Positions 7,291 through 16,162 of a DNA stretch of 64,000 nucleotides are shown here, piece by piece (within the stretch, counting starts at the first letter, position 1; every line of letters starts with the position of its first letter). Source of the stretch: Natronospirales bacterium (lineage in GTDB: Bacteria; Pseudomonadota; Gammaproteobacteria; Natronospirales; REEB76); assembly GCA_021816765.1 (NCBI GenBank), contig JAKAXB010000003.1, positions 1 to 64,000 of the forward strand, read 5' to 3'. Below the pieces are notes generated by a model, which saw only the letters and a list, made by a program, of their open reading frames with translations, was not told the DNA's origin and made no database searches. The translations under genes were made by a program, and so were the position numbers.

Positions 7291-7956
7291 TCAGGATTCG
7301 AGGCTGACCCGCAGGCCGCCGGCAATGGCATAGGGTGCGAACGTCACTGCCAGCACCAGCATCGCGCCGAGAAAATAAAGCGGTGCCGCCGTGGGCTCAC
7401 TGCTCGCCGCCCGTGCTGCGGTGCTCGCGCCAAAGATCAGCACCGGTACCGTCAGCGGCAATATCAGAACGGGCAGCAACATGCCGCTGCGCCGCAATCC
7501 CACCGTGAGGGCCGCGCCCACCGCACCGAGAAAACTCAGTATCGGTGTGCCCAGGAGCAGGCTCATGATGAGTGTCCACATGGCCGCGGCCGGGTAGTTC
7601 AGCAACAGACCCATAAGGGGTGACAGGATCACCAGCGGCAGACCGGTTACCAGCCAGTGGGTAAACACCCGCAGCAGTACCACAAATTCCAGTGGAGCCG
7701 GGCTCAACAGCAATTGCTCCAGGCTGCCATCCTCGTAATCACTCTTGAAGAGGCTTTCCTGGCCGATCAAGCCCGCCAGCAGCGCCGCCACCCACACCAC
7801 GCCCGGTGCAAGGGTACGCAACAGGGCCGGCTCCGGGCTCAAGGCCAGCGGAAACAGCCCCGTTACCATCACGAAAAAGATCAGAGGCGTCGCCAGCTCA
7901 CTCCGGCGCCGGTAAGCCAGGAGCAGGTCCCGTTGGATCAAGGCAGCGGGCTTCAA
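7291..7956 (-). CDS. ccmB: haem exporter permease CcmB
   Basis: The 221-residue protein has six hydrophobic helices, the N-terminal RDLLLAYRRRSE motif and the SLFKSDYEDGSLEQLLLSP region typical of CcmB. With CcmA it forms the ABC module that releases holo-CcmE during system I cytochrome c maturation. The start is TTG, overlapping the ccmA stop in TTGA, with GGGGGAGG just upstream, so the genes are translationally coupled. ccmC to ccmH are not adjacent; CtaG follows instead. A decayed second copy of its 3' end lies at 5708-5868. Confidence 0.92.
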   Translation of the reverse strand: MKPAALIQRDLLLAYRRRSELATPLIFFVMVTGLFPLALSPEPALLRTLAPGVVWVAALLAGLIGQESLFKSDYEDGSLEQLLLSPAPLEFVVLLRVFTHWLVTGLPLVILSPLMGLLLNYPAAAMWTLIMSLLLGTPILSFLGAVGAALTVGLRRSGMLLPVLILPLTVPVLIFGASTAARAASSEPTAAPLYFLGAMLVLAVTFAPYAIAGGLRVSLES

Positions 7957-8600
7957 ACCGCCTCCCCCAGTAACAGCGTCTTGACCGGAAACGGCTCTAG
8001 ACCCAGGGGCTGGTGACTGGCAAACACCGCCAGTCCACCGACAGCCAAATGCTCTTTGAGCATCCCGGCGAGCAACCCTACGCCCGACCTGTCCAGGCTG
8101 GTAAGCGGCTCATCCAGAAACCACACAGGCACTCGCACCAGCAGCAGTCGCGCCAGCGCCGCGCGCCGCCGCTGGCCCATGGACAGCATGCTGCAGGGGA
8201 GATCAGTCTGTTGCGCCAGTCCTACCCGCGCCAAGGCGGCTGCGGCGTCGGTTGCACCGGGAACCGCCAACAAGGCGCCGGCTGCCATCAGGTTCTCGCG
8301 GGGTGTGAGGCCGAGCTTCACGCCGCTGCTGTGGCCCAGGTAAGCCAGCGACGCACGGTACTCCGCTCCGCTTTCCCGTAGCGATTGTCCACGCCAGCGC
8401 AACTTGCCGCCATCCGCCCGGCCGAGACCCGTGAGCACGCGGATCAAAGTCGTTTTGCCTGCGCCGTTGGCACCTAAGAGATGCAGCGCTTCGCCACTGG
8501 TCACCTCAAAGCTGATGCCATGGCAAAGGCAGCGCTCACCGCGCCAGATATCCAGATTGCTGACGGAAAGTGCGTTGGGAGGTGCAATGGGAGCAATCAT
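7953..8600 (-). CDS. ccmA: haem exporter ATP-binding protein CcmA
   Basis: The 215-residue ABC ATPase has Walker A GANGAGKTTL, signature LSMGQRRR (usually LSAGQ), Walker B VWFLDEP and a following TSLD loop. The ATG at 8600 gives the standard CcmA length; the open frame extends upstream into tRNA-Leu and cannot be coding there. It is coupled to ccmB by a 4-base overlap. It powers the CcmAB(C) complex that recycles the haem chaperone CcmE, and so serves the many c-type cytochromes of this window. Confidence 0.93.
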   Translation of the reverse strand: MIAPIAPPNALSVSNLDIWRGERCLCHGISFEVTSGEALHLLGANGAGKTTLIRVLTGLGRADGGKLRWRGQSLRESGAEYRASLAYLGHSSGVKLGLTPRENLMAAGALLAVPGATDAAAALARVGLAQQTDLPCSMLSMGQRRRAALARLLLVRVPVWFLDEPLTSLDRSGVGLLAGMLKEHLAVGGLAVFASHQPLGLEPFPVKTLLLGEAV

Positions 8601-8612
8601 GGACCAGTCACA

Positions 8613-8701
8613 TGGTGCCCGGGGCCGGACTCGAACCGGCACGGCCGTTGCCGGCCAACGGATTTTAAGTCCGTTACGTCTACCTGTTCCGCCACCCGGG
8701 C
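8613..8701 (-). tRNA. leuZ: tRNA-Leu (anticodon TAA)
   Basis: The 89-base tRNA has acceptor stem GCCCGGG/CCCGGGC, encoded CCA, a long class II variable arm (GCCGGCAACGGC) and anticodon loop CTTAAAA. It is last in the Gly-Cys-Leu tRNA row behind pgsA, as in the enterobacterial glyW-cysT-leuZ locus. Confidence 0.97.
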
Positions 8702-8723
8702 CGGACAAGCGGCCCCATTATGA

Positions 8724-8797
8724 TGGAGGCTAGGGTCGGAATCGAACCGGCGTACACGGCTTTGCAGGCCGCTGCATGACCACTCTGCCACCTAGCC
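8724..8797 (-). tRNA. cysT: tRNA-Cys (anticodon GCA)
   Basis: The 74-base tRNA has acceptor GGCTAGG/CCTAGCC, the unpaired T and encoded CCA, T-loop GTTCGATTCC and anticodon loop CTGCAAA. It is the middle gene of the Gly-Cys-Leu row. Confidence 0.97.
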
Positions 8798-8878
8798 CAC
8801 CTAAAGCGTTAAAAACCCATGAAATTTACCACAATGTGGCTGCATCAGGCCGGAAGGCGCCGAAACCACACGGGGAAA

Positions 8879-8906
8879 CAAAAAACCCCGGCTGTGAACC
8901 GAGGTT
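8879..8906 (-). terminator. possible rho-independent terminator or attenuator after tRNA-Gly
   Basis: On the minus strand AACCTCGG and CCGGGGTT pair (one G-T wobble) around a 7-base loop and run into TTTTTT. It sits between tRNA-Gly and tRNA-Cys, so it may limit read-through from pgsA/tRNA-Gly into the Cys and Leu genes. Confidence 0.5.
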
Positions 8907-8911
8907 TGAAC

Positions 8912-8987
8912 TGGAGCGGGAAACGAGGCTCGAACTCGCGACCTCAACCTTGGCAAGGTTGCGCTCTACCAACTGAGCTATTCCCGC
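8912..8987 (-). tRNA. glyW: tRNA-Gly (anticodon GCC)
   Basis: The 76-base tRNA has acceptor GCGGGAA/TTCCCGC, encoded CCA, D-loop AGCTCAGTTGGTAGAGC and anticodon loop TTGCCAA. It starts 48 bases after the pgsA stop. Confidence 0.97.
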
Positions 8988-9035
8988 CTGAGCGAGCGAT
9001 ATTGTAGGGCGGGTACGCGCCCTGTCAAGCAATGA

Positions 9036-9596
9036 CTACGGTTCACGGCTCAGCTCCGGCCAGGCCGCCAGCAGATACAGACACATGGACCAAAGTGTCA
9101 GCGCCGCCGCCAGGAGTAACAATACGATACCTATGTCATAAACCGGCACCGCCTTGATGGGGTAACGATACAGTAACAGGACAATGGCCAGCATCTGTGC
9201 AGCCGTCTTGAATTTGCCGAGCCAGGTTACCGCCACGTGCTTGCGTGCACCCAGCTCCGCCATCCATTCGCGCAGTGCAGAAATAGTGATCTCGCGTCCG
9301 ATGATGATCATCACTGGGATTGCCACGGCCAGGCGTGGATCCGCCTGCAGGATCAGCACCAGTGCCACCGCCACCATGAGTTTGTCGGCGACTGGATCCA
9401 GGAATGCGCCAAAACGTGAGCTCTGCCGCAACTTGCGCGCGAGATAACCGTCCAGCCAGTCGGTGATGCCGGCCAACGCGAAAATTATCGCACTTGCGGG
9501 CGGCGCCCAGAAATAGGGAAGAAAGAACACCACAACGAACACAGGTATCAGCGCCAGGCGCAGCATTGTCAGCAGGTTTGGCCAGTTGAGTGTCAT
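9036..9596 (-). CDS. pgsA: phosphatidylglycerophosphate synthase PgsA
   Basis: The 186-residue integral membrane enzyme transfers phosphatidyl from CDP-diacylglycerol to glycerol-3-phosphate, the first committed step to phosphatidylglycerol and cardiolipin. The CDP-alcohol phosphotransferase signature D-G-x2-A-R-x8-G-x3-D-x3-D is intact (DWLDGYLAR, then GAFLDPVADK). Hydrophobic helices span the rest. It starts 9 bases after the uvrC stop and is followed by tRNA-Gly, the conserved gammaproteobacterial order. Confidence 0.96.
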   Translation of the reverse strand: MTLNWPNLLTMLRLALIPVFVVVFFLPYFWAPPASAIIFALAGITDWLDGYLARKLRQSSRFGAFLDPVADKLMVAVALVLILQADPRLAVAIPVMIIIGREITISALREWMAELGARKHVAVTWLGKFKTAAQMLAIVLLLYRYPIKAVPVYDIGIVLLLLAAALTLWSMCLYLLAAWPELSREP

Positions 9597-9605
9597 GTGC
9601 GCCGC

Positions 9606-11438
9606 TCAATCATCCGCATGAAACAGGTCATAGATCCGCCTGGCCAAGTCGTGACTGATGTTATGCACGCTGACGAGATCTTCCAGACCCGCGCGCGCCA
9701 CGCCTTGCAGCCCGCCGAACTGCTTCAGCAATTGTTGACGGCGCTTTGGGCCAAGACCCGGAATACTTTCCAATACCGATGTCGTGCGTGCCCGTGCGCG
9801 CCGCTGCCGGTGCCCGGTGATGGCAAACCGATGCGCCTCATCGCGAATCTGCTGGATCAGGTGCAAGGCCGGAGAATCCCCAGGCAGTATAAGTGGGCTG
9901 TTCCGTCCCCACAAGAAAAGCTGTTCCAGCCCCGGTTTGCGTGCCGCTCCCTTGGCGACACCTACCAGGGTTACATCATCCACTTGCAGTTCTTCCAGCA
10001 CTTTTCCGGCCTCGTGCAGTTGACCTTTGCCGCCATCAATGAATAGTACATCCGGCACGATGCCCTCGCCGCGCTTCAGACGGGTATATCGGCGGGTCAG
10101 TGCCTCGCGCATGGCGGCATAGTCATCGCCGGGTGTGACATCCTGAATATTGAAGCGGCGATAGTGGCCCTTGAGCGGACCATTCTCGTCAAATACCACA
10201 CAGGATGCGACGGGCCCCTCGCCCATGGTGTGGCTGACGTCAAAGCACTCCAAGCGTGTGGGCACTTGGTCCAGTTCCAGGGCTGCCTGCAAGGCTTCCA
10301 AGCGCTGATGCATGCCCGCATCCATTGCAAGCCGCATGTTCAGCGATTGCTCAACGTTGGCGCGGATTGAATCCAGCAGCCGTTTGCCCTCACCGCGCAG
10401 CGGATGACGGATGGCAATACGCCCGCCGGACTGCTTGGACAAGACGTCCTGCAGCAGTGCCTCATCCTCGACCTTTGCGGCAACCAGTATCTCTCTGGGA
10501 ATATCCCGGCCGAGATAATACTGCGGCACAAACGCCGACAGAATTTCCTGTGCCGAGGTTTCACCCATAACCTTTGGAAAGAAGACACGGCTGCCCAGAT
10601 TATGCCCGCCACGTACCAGCATAACGACCACGCAATGGACTCCGGCGCGTCCACCGGCGGCGATGACATCATAATCGCCGTTATCCGCACTGATATGCTG
10701 GTGCTCACTGGTCCTGCGCAGACTGCCAATCTGATCCCGATAGCGCGCCGCGATCTCGAAATCCAGACGTGCGGAAGCGTTTTCCATGCGGCTTACCATT
10801 GCGTCAATCACCTCCCGATTGCGCCCTTCCAGAAACATGACGGCATGGTGCACATCACGTGCATAGTCCTCTTCGCCGATTAACCCCACACAGGGCGCTG
10901 AACAGTGCTTGATCTGGTACTGCAAGCACGGCCGGCTGCGGTTCTTGAAAAAATTATCATCGCACTGGCGCAGTTGAAAAAGTTTTTGCAACAGATTGAC
11001 ACTTTCGCGTGCGGCATGAGCGCTCGGATAAGGACCGAAGTACCGCCCTGCCTCACGCCGCCGACCGCGATAGATGGTAAGCCTCGGGAATGGCTGAGCG
11101 ACAGTCAGGCGAATATAGGGATAACTCTTGTCGTCCCGCAACACCACGTTATAGCGCGGCCGATGCCTTTTGACTATATTGTTTTCCAGAAGCAGTGCTT
11201 CGGTTTCGGTGTGGGTGACAACTACTTCAATGGAAGCCAGATGTTGCAGCATCGCGAGTGTCTTGGGAGACGCACCACTTTTACGGAAGTAGCTGCTGAG
11301 ACGTTTCTTGAGATTGCCCGCCTTACCCACATAAAGAATCTCTCCACCTGCATCCAGCATGCGATATACCCCCGGCGCACTGGTGATGCTGCCAAGGAAC
11401 CGGGCGCTGTCGAATTTCGGTGTGTCCGCCGCCATCAT
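9606..11438 (-). CDS. uvrC: excinuclease ABC subunit C
   Basis: The 610-residue nucleotide-excision-repair nuclease makes both incisions around a UvrAB-marked lesion. It has an N-terminal GIY-YIG domain (APGVYRML ... ILYVGKAGNLKKRL), a Cys-containing middle (SRPCLQYQIKHCSAPC), a UVR region near 205-240, the RNase H-like nuclease (CFDVSHTMGE and later DGGKGQL) and C-terminal helix-hairpin-helices (SIPGLGPKRRQQLL). Length and order are normal. Its ATG overlaps the stop of the upstream glycosylase gene by 4 bases. Confidence 0.97.
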   Translation of the reverse strand: MMAADTPKFDSARFLGSITSAPGVYRMLDAGGEILYVGKAGNLKKRLSSYFRKSGASPKTLAMLQHLASIEVVVTHTETEALLLENNIVKRHRPRYNVVLRDDKSYPYIRLTVAQPFPRLTIYRGRRREAGRYFGPYPSAHAARESVNLLQKLFQLRQCDDNFFKNRSRPCLQYQIKHCSAPCVGLIGEEDYARDVHHAVMFLEGRNREVIDAMVSRMENASARLDFEIAARYRDQIGSLRRTSEHQHISADNGDYDVIAAGGRAGVHCVVVMLVRGGHNLGSRVFFPKVMGETSAQEILSAFVPQYYLGRDIPREILVAAKVEDEALLQDVLSKQSGGRIAIRHPLRGEGKRLLDSIRANVEQSLNMRLAMDAGMHQRLEALQAALELDQVPTRLECFDVSHTMGEGPVASCVVFDENGPLKGHYRRFNIQDVTPGDDYAAMREALTRRYTRLKRGEGIVPDVLFIDGGKGQLHEAGKVLEELQVDDVTLVGVAKGAARKPGLEQLFLWGRNSPLILPGDSPALHLIQQIRDEAHRFAITGHRQRRARARTTSVLESIPGLGPKRRQQLLKQFGGLQGVARAGLEDLVSVHNISHDLARRIYDLFHADD

Positions 11439-12085
11439 GCGTGTTTCAAATCGTCAAGATAGCGGCGTGCACCGGCCACGATTTTCTCGAACATGGCCGG
11501 TGTAAGCCGGCGTGTCTGCGTGTTATAGCGGCTGCAATGGTAGGAATCCAGCAGAGTCCTGTACGCATCAAGCTTGTGCATCGCACCGTGACGAAAGGCG
11601 AACTGACCGGGCTTCCGCTCCAGCGCACGCAGCACAGACCCATGGGCGATGCGGCCAAGCGCCAGGATTAGGGCGTTCGCAGGCAGTTCTTCCAGCTCCG
11701 TCCGCAAATAGCGGTTGCAGGTTGCAATTTCACTGCTATTCGGTTTGTTCTGTGGAGGTACGCATTTCACCGCATTGGTGATGCGGCAATCCAGCAGCTG
11801 CAACCGGTCACTTGCCGCGATGGATTCCGGTGCGCTGGCAAAGCCGAACTTGTGCAACGTGCGATACAAGAGGATACCGGCGTAATCCCCGGTGAACGGC
11901 CGCCCGGTGGCGTTGGCACCGTGTAAACCCGGAGCCAGACCGACAATCAGCAGCCGTGCACGTATGTCCCCGAATGCAGGCACAGGGCGCGCATGATACG
12001 CCGGATGAGATTTACGCACTTTTCTGAGGAATTCCGCCAGGCGCGGACAGCGGTTACAACGGGGATTAAAGCAGGTTGGGTGCAT
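11435..12085 (-). CDS. uracil-DNA glycosylase, family 5 (UdgB) type
   Basis: The 216-residue protein has the active-site motif GLAPGLHGANATGRPFTGD, typical of family 5 and lacking the acidic residue used by family 4. Cysteines fit Fe-S ligation (CFNPRCNRC at the start, AVKCVPP, and CNRYL). It also has the LALGRIAHGSVL DNA-binding loop. It removes uracil or other deaminated bases from DNA. It overlaps uvrC by 4 bases, so two repair genes share a transcript. In E. coli uvrY directly precedes uvrC; here this gene is inserted between them. Confidence 0.88.
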   Translation of the reverse strand: MHPTCFNPRCNRCPRLAEFLRKVRKSHPAYHARPVPAFGDIRARLLIVGLAPGLHGANATGRPFTGDYAGILLYRTLHKFGFASAPESIAASDRLQLLDCRITNAVKCVPPQNKPNSSEIATCNRYLRTELEELPANALILALGRIAHGSVLRALERKPGQFAFRHGAMHKLDAYRTLLDSYHCSRYNTQTRRLTPAMFEKIVAGARRYLDDLKHA

Positions 12086-12139
12086 GTAGCAAGTGTATCC
12101 GTGACTGTGCCGCGTGACGAGCCGCGTCCGCTGGGCTGA

Positions 12140-12802
12140 TCATCCGCGCGGAGGATGTGTCCCGGTTTTCTCCTCAATTACGCCGTAACGCATGGCGAGG
12201 CGCATCAATTCCACGTCGTTACTGACAGCCAGCTTCTGAAACAGGCGTGTACGGTAGGTGCTCACCGTCTTGGGACTCAGGTGCAACCTGTTTGCGATAG
12301 TCTGCGGCGACTGGCCAGCGGTGATCATGAGCATCACCTGAGTTTCGCGCTGCGAAAGCTGCTCGAAAGGCGAGCCATCGCTGCCGCTTACCGCAGAGAG
12401 TGCCAACTGCTGGGCGATGGCGGGGGTAATGTATCGCTCACCGGCATGTACCCGCCGGATGGCAGTGACAATCTCGTCGGCAGCGCAGTCCTTGGTGAGA
12501 TAGCCGTGGGCGCCCGCCTCCAGCAGCCTCAAGGGATACGGCTCGGTGGCATGCACGGAAACGATGATGATTTTCAGGGAAGGATTTCGGGCCAGCAGCT
12601 TGCGGGTGGCCTCAAGACCGCCGATGCCGGGCATGCTTACATCCATCAGCACCACGTCGGGCTTGAGCGCGCGGCTCTGTTCGATGGCTTCCTCGCCGGA
12701 ACCGGCTTCGCCCACAATGCGCACATCGGAGGTTTCTTCCAATATCAGGCGCACGCCGGTACGGACCAGCTTGTGGTCATCCACGAGCAATACCCCGATC
12801 AC
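12140..12802 (-). CDS. uvrY: LuxR/NarL-family response regulator UvrY (GacA)
   Basis: The 220-residue protein has a receiver domain (LLVDDHKLVRTG, phospho-acceptor Asp in VVLMDVSMPG, Lys in YLTKD) and a C-terminal LuxR helix-turn-helix (LSQRETQVMLMI ... SPKTVSTYRTRLFQKL). It pairs with a BarA/GacS kinase and acts through small RNAs that titrate CsrA. I use the GTG at 12802 because it places VIGVLLVDDH where UvrY begins; a TTG at 12844 is also open. The partner kinase is not in the window. Confidence 0.92.
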   Translation of the reverse strand: MIGVLLVDDHKLVRTGVRLILEETSDVRIVGEAGSGEEAIEQSRALKPDVVLMDVSMPGIGGLEATRKLLARNPSLKIIIVSVHATEPYPLRLLEAGAHGYLTKDCAADEIVTAIRRVHAGERYITPAIAQQLALSAVSGSDGSPFEQLSQRETQVMLMITAGQSPQTIANRLHLSPKTVSTYRTRLFQKLAVSNDVELMRLAMRYGVIEEKTGTHPPRG

Positions 12803-12900
12803 CGCCCCTGCCCCGCCTTGTTTGTGTTTTGGGTTGAGTCTCAAAGATACGGCAATTTATCCGCCTTGCACAGGGCGCTTATAAAAGCCGGGGTCAAGCG

Positions 12901-14232
12901 TCAGTCCATATGAGCGATGACCGCTTTGCCGAAGCCCGAACAGCCCACCAGCGAGGCGCCGGGAATGAGCTTCTGCATCTTCTCTTCCACATTCTTGCGC
13001 GCGGCGATATCGCGCTTGGACACGCGGATGGCTTGGCGCAGACGTGCCAGGTCGTAAGTCATGACCTTGGCGGCAATGGTCCTGGCCACCCCATGCAGGA
13101 TACGGTCGGCTGCCTCGCTCCAGCCGAGATAGCGCAGCATCATCTCCGCCGACAGGATCAGCGAGCCAGGGTTCACCTGATCCTTGCCGGCGAAACCCGG
13201 CGCCGTACCATGGGTGGCCTCGAACACCGCCACAGCGTCGGAGATATTGGCGCCCGGCGCGATACCGATGCCCCCCACCTGTGCCGCCAGTGCGTCGGAA
13301 ATATAGTCGCCATTGAGGTTCAGCGTGGCAATAACATCGTAATCTTCCGGCCGCATGAGGATCTGCTGCAGAAAGTTGTCGGCGATGACATCCTTCACCA
13401 CAATATCATGGCCGGTTTTGGGATTACGAAATCGGCACCAGGGACCGCCATCAATGTCCACCGCACCGAATTCCTCCTTCGCCACCTGGTAACCCCAGTT
13501 GCGGAACGCACCTTCGGTGAACTTCATGATGTTTCCCTTATGCACCAGCGCCACGGATACGCGGTCGCTATCAATGGCGTAGCGGATGGCCTTGCGCACC
13601 AGGCGCTGCGAGCCTTCCTTGGATACCGGTTTGATACCGATGCCGGAGCTGTTGGGGAAGCGAATGGCGTTGACGCCCATTTCGCGCTGCAGAAATTCAA
13701 TAATCTTGTGCACCTCGGGTGTACCGGCGGCCCACTCGATGCCGGCGTAGATGTCCTCGGTATTCTCGCGGAATACCACCATGTCGGTGAGCTCCGAGTC
13801 CTTCATGGGCGTGGACACACCGGGGAAATAGCGGATGGGCCGCACACAGGCATACAGATCCAGGGTCTGACGGATGGTCACGTTCAGGGAACGGATACCA
13901 CCGCCCACGGGCGTACCCAGCGGGCCCTTGATGGATACGACATAGTCGTGCATGGCGTGCAACGTCTCATCCGGCAGATAGATATCCTTACCATATTTGT
14001 GCGCGGCTTTCTCACCGGCGAAGACCTCCATCCAGACGATCCGGCGCTCGCCCCCGTAGGCTTTCTGCACCGCCGCTTCCACTACGGCCTGCATCACCGG
14101 CGTCACATCAATACCGATACCGTCGCCCACGATGAACGGGATGATCGGATGACCCGGTACATTGATGCTGGAGTCCATGTTGACGCTAATGCGCTCACCG
14201 CCGGCGGGCGGTACGATCTTGTCGAATTTCAT
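12901..14232 (-). CDS. icd: isocitrate dehydrogenase
   Basis: The 443-residue TCA enzyme converts isocitrate to 2-oxoglutarate. It has the substrate loop [12 protein letters not shown] with the regulatory Ser, [20 protein letters not shown], the NxNGDYISD metal site and [19 protein letters not shown]. The E. coli NADP-selecting Lys344-Tyr345 pair is replaced by Gly-Phe, while equivalents of Tyr391 and Arg395 (TYDLARL) are kept. Cofactor choice is therefore uncertain, with NADP favoured. It is slightly longer than the usual 416 residues because of an extra N-terminal stretch. It is divergent from rluE. Confidence 0.95.
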   Translation of the reverse strand: MKFDKIVPPAGGERISVNMDSSINVPGHPIIPFIVGDGIGIDVTPVMQAVVEAAVQKAYGGERRIVWMEVFAGEKAAHKYGKDIYLPDETLHAMHDYVVSIKGPLGTPVGGGIRSLNVTIRQTLDLYACVRPIRYFPGVSTPMKDSELTDMVVFRENTEDIYAGIEWAAGTPEVHKIIEFLQREMGVNAIRFPNSSGIGIKPVSKEGSQRLVRKAIRYAIDSDRVSVALVHKGNIMKFTEGAFRNWGYQVAKEEFGAVDIDGGPWCRFRNPKTGHDIVVKDVIADNFLQQILMRPEDYDVIATLNLNGDYISDALAAQVGGIGIAPGANISDAVAVFEATHGTAPGFAGKDQVNPGSLILSAEMMLRYLGWSEAADRILHGVARTIAAKVMTYDLARLRQAIRVSKRDIAARKNVEEKMQKLIPGASLVGCSGFGKAVIAHMD

Positions 14233-14295
14233 TCAGATAAAGCCTCATGCAGGAGAGGTAAAACAATGCAGCGTCGCCGCAGCGGCGCGCGCATA

Positions 14296-14304
14296 ATCAT
14301 AGCA
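14296..14304 (-). promoter_or_regulatory. probable icd promoter, extended -10
   Basis: The minus strand reads TGC-TATGAT about 64 bases upstream of the icd ATG, an extended -10 element. No good -35 was seen, which is usual for this promoter class. Confidence 0.4.
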
Positions 14305-14341
14305 TGCACCATCCGGTGACCCTGCGAGAACTACCGCGGCA

Positions 14342-14881
14342 GTGTCAGTCATCCTCTTTAATAAACCCCATGGAGTCATCTGCCAGTTCAGCGGCAATGG
14401 CAACCGTCCTACCCTTGCCGATTTCATTCCGGTAAAAAACATCTACCCTGCCGGACGCCTGGATACGGACAGTGAAGGGCTGGTGGTGCTGACGGATGAC
14501 GGCCGCTTGCAGAGCCGCATCAGCCATCCGCGCCACAAGCTGCCGAAGACTTATTGGGTGCAGGTGGAACGCAACCCCACCGCGGATGACCTGGAGCGCT
14601 TGCGTGGTGGTATTACGCTGAACGACGGCCCTACCCTGCCCGCGGAAGCGCGGCCGATTCCTGAACCGGAAAACCTCTGGCCCCGTGATCCACCCATCCG
14701 TTTCCGCAAGAGCATTCCCACTGTCTGGATCGAATTGATACTGCGGGAAGGCCGCAACCGGCAGGTACGGCGCATGACTGCGGCGATGGGCTACCCGACG
14801 CTGCGATTGATCCGTTGGCAGATCGGCGATTGGACACTTGCCGGGCTTAATCCCGGCGAATGGCGGCGGCTGCCCACATAG
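14342..14881 (+). CDS. rluE: 23S rRNA pseudouridine synthase RluE
   Basis: The 179-residue RsuA-family enzyme has the catalytic motif [17 protein letters not shown] (Asp in RLD) and the [19 protein letters not shown] end. It lacks an S4 domain, as RluE does, and isomerises a single uridine of 23S rRNA. The start is GTG, with [10 protein letters not shown] at once, the family's typical beginning. It is divergent from icd, the same arrangement as in E. coli. Confidence 0.92.
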   Translation: MSVILFNKPHGVICQFSGNGNRPTLADFIPVKNIYPAGRLDTDSEGLVVLTDDGRLQSRISHPRHKLPKTYWVQVERNPTADDLERLRGGITLNDGPTLPAEARPIPEPENLWPRDPPIRFRKSIPTVWIELILREGRNRQVRRMTAAMGYPTLRLIRWQIGDWTLAGLNPGEWRRLPT

Positions 14882-14896
14882 GCACTCTTGCATGCT

Positions 14897-16022
14897 TCAT
14901 GCCCAGCCATCAGCCAGAAGCGCGGCTTGCTCCAGCACGGTCTGAGTGGCCTTTTCCTGTTTATCGGGAGGGTAACCGTATTTGCGTAGAATTCGCTTCA
15001 CCAAAACCCGTAACTGAGCGCGCACGTTCTCGCGGATAGTCCAGTCTATGGTGACGTTTTTACGCACAGTCTCTACAAGCTCGCGAGCGATCTGCTTCAG
15101 CGTTGGCTCGCCGAGCACCTTGACGGCACTATCGTTGGTTTCAAGCGCATCGTAAAAGGCGATCTCGTCCTCTGTAAGCCTTGAGGTCGGGGTGTGCGTC
15201 CTTGTGGAAGGTGTCGCCGTGGGCGATCTGCGCATCAATACCGCGGATGGCAAGGTTCATCTTGGCCAGGCGCCAGGTGGTGTAGTTGGACTCCTGGCCG
15301 TAGATGGAGATGTCGCCGATCTTGCCGCTGTGGGCCTCGATGAATTTCTCGCTGCTGACAAACATGCCGCCGGAGCCGCAGCAGGGGTCATACACGCGGC
15401 CCTTGTAGGGCGCGAGCATCTCGACCAGCACGCGCACCACGCGCGAGGGCGTGTAGAACTGGCCGCCGCTCTTGCCCTCGGCGCTGGCGAAGCGCGCGAG
15501 GAAGTATTCGTACACGCGACCGAGCGCGTCCTTGGCGCGGTCCGCGGCGCTGCCGAGCGCGATGTCGCTCACCAGATTGATAATCTGACCGAGTCGCTGT
15601 TTGTCCAAGCCGGGTCGGGCGTAATCCTTGGGCAACACGCCCTTAAGCGAAGGGTTGTCGCGCTCAACAGCGGTCATCGCATCATCCACGATTCTGCCGA
15701 TTGTCGACTGCGGAGCACTTGCCTTGAGGTGCTGCCAACGCGCCTCTTTCGGAACCCAGAAAATGCTGGCGGCGCGGTACTCGTCCGGATCCTCGGGGTC
15801 GGCGCCTTGCTTCTTGTGCGCTACGAGTTCCGCGTGCTTGGCTTCGAAGGCATCGGAAATATATTTGAGGAAGATCAGCCCCAGGACGACGTGTTTGTAT
15901 TCCGCCGCGTCCATGTTGTTGCGCAGCGCATCGGCGGTGGCCCACAGCTTGGCTTCGAAGCCCTGATTCGCCGCACTGCCGTTTTTTGCCTGTTTCGGGT
16001 CTCCGGCTTTACGCTTGGGCAT
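14897..16022 (-). pseudogene. collapsed type I restriction-modification locus (hsdM' fused to 'hsdR tail)
   Basis: From the ATG at 16022 (GAGG upstream) about 280 codons encode the N-terminal part of the HsdM methyltransferase. The AdoMet motif [10 protein letters not shown] is present, but the frame breaks off at AHPDLKA, just before where the catalytic NPPF motif should follow. The next bases encode the extreme C-terminus of the HsdR endonuclease subunit ([13 protein letters not shown] ... [14 protein letters not shown] ... [12 protein letters not shown]) in another frame. A single deletion with its junction near 15178-15182 removed the rest of hsdM, any hsdS and most of hsdR. Neither modification nor restriction activity can remain. 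Confidence 0.92.
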
Positions 16023-16162
16023 TTTGGGAAACCTCAACGATCAAATCGTGAATTCACGCGGAGACTCTGATCAATTGCCTCGTTCGCCCATAGCGTGTCA
16101 ATGGGCGAATCCATCAGATTGATTTGGTACATTCCCCGCAATACAAACCTTTCGCGTCTGGA

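Noticed and set aside
8481-8733. Plus-strand frames over tRNA-Leu and ccmA
   Set aside because: They overlap a structurally clear tRNA and the start of ccmA; no gene features.
12910-14319. 469-codon plus-strand open frame opposite icd
   Set aside because: It is fully antisense to a clearly conserved enzyme, has His/Arg-rich low-complexity translation, and no family resemblance or ribosome site.
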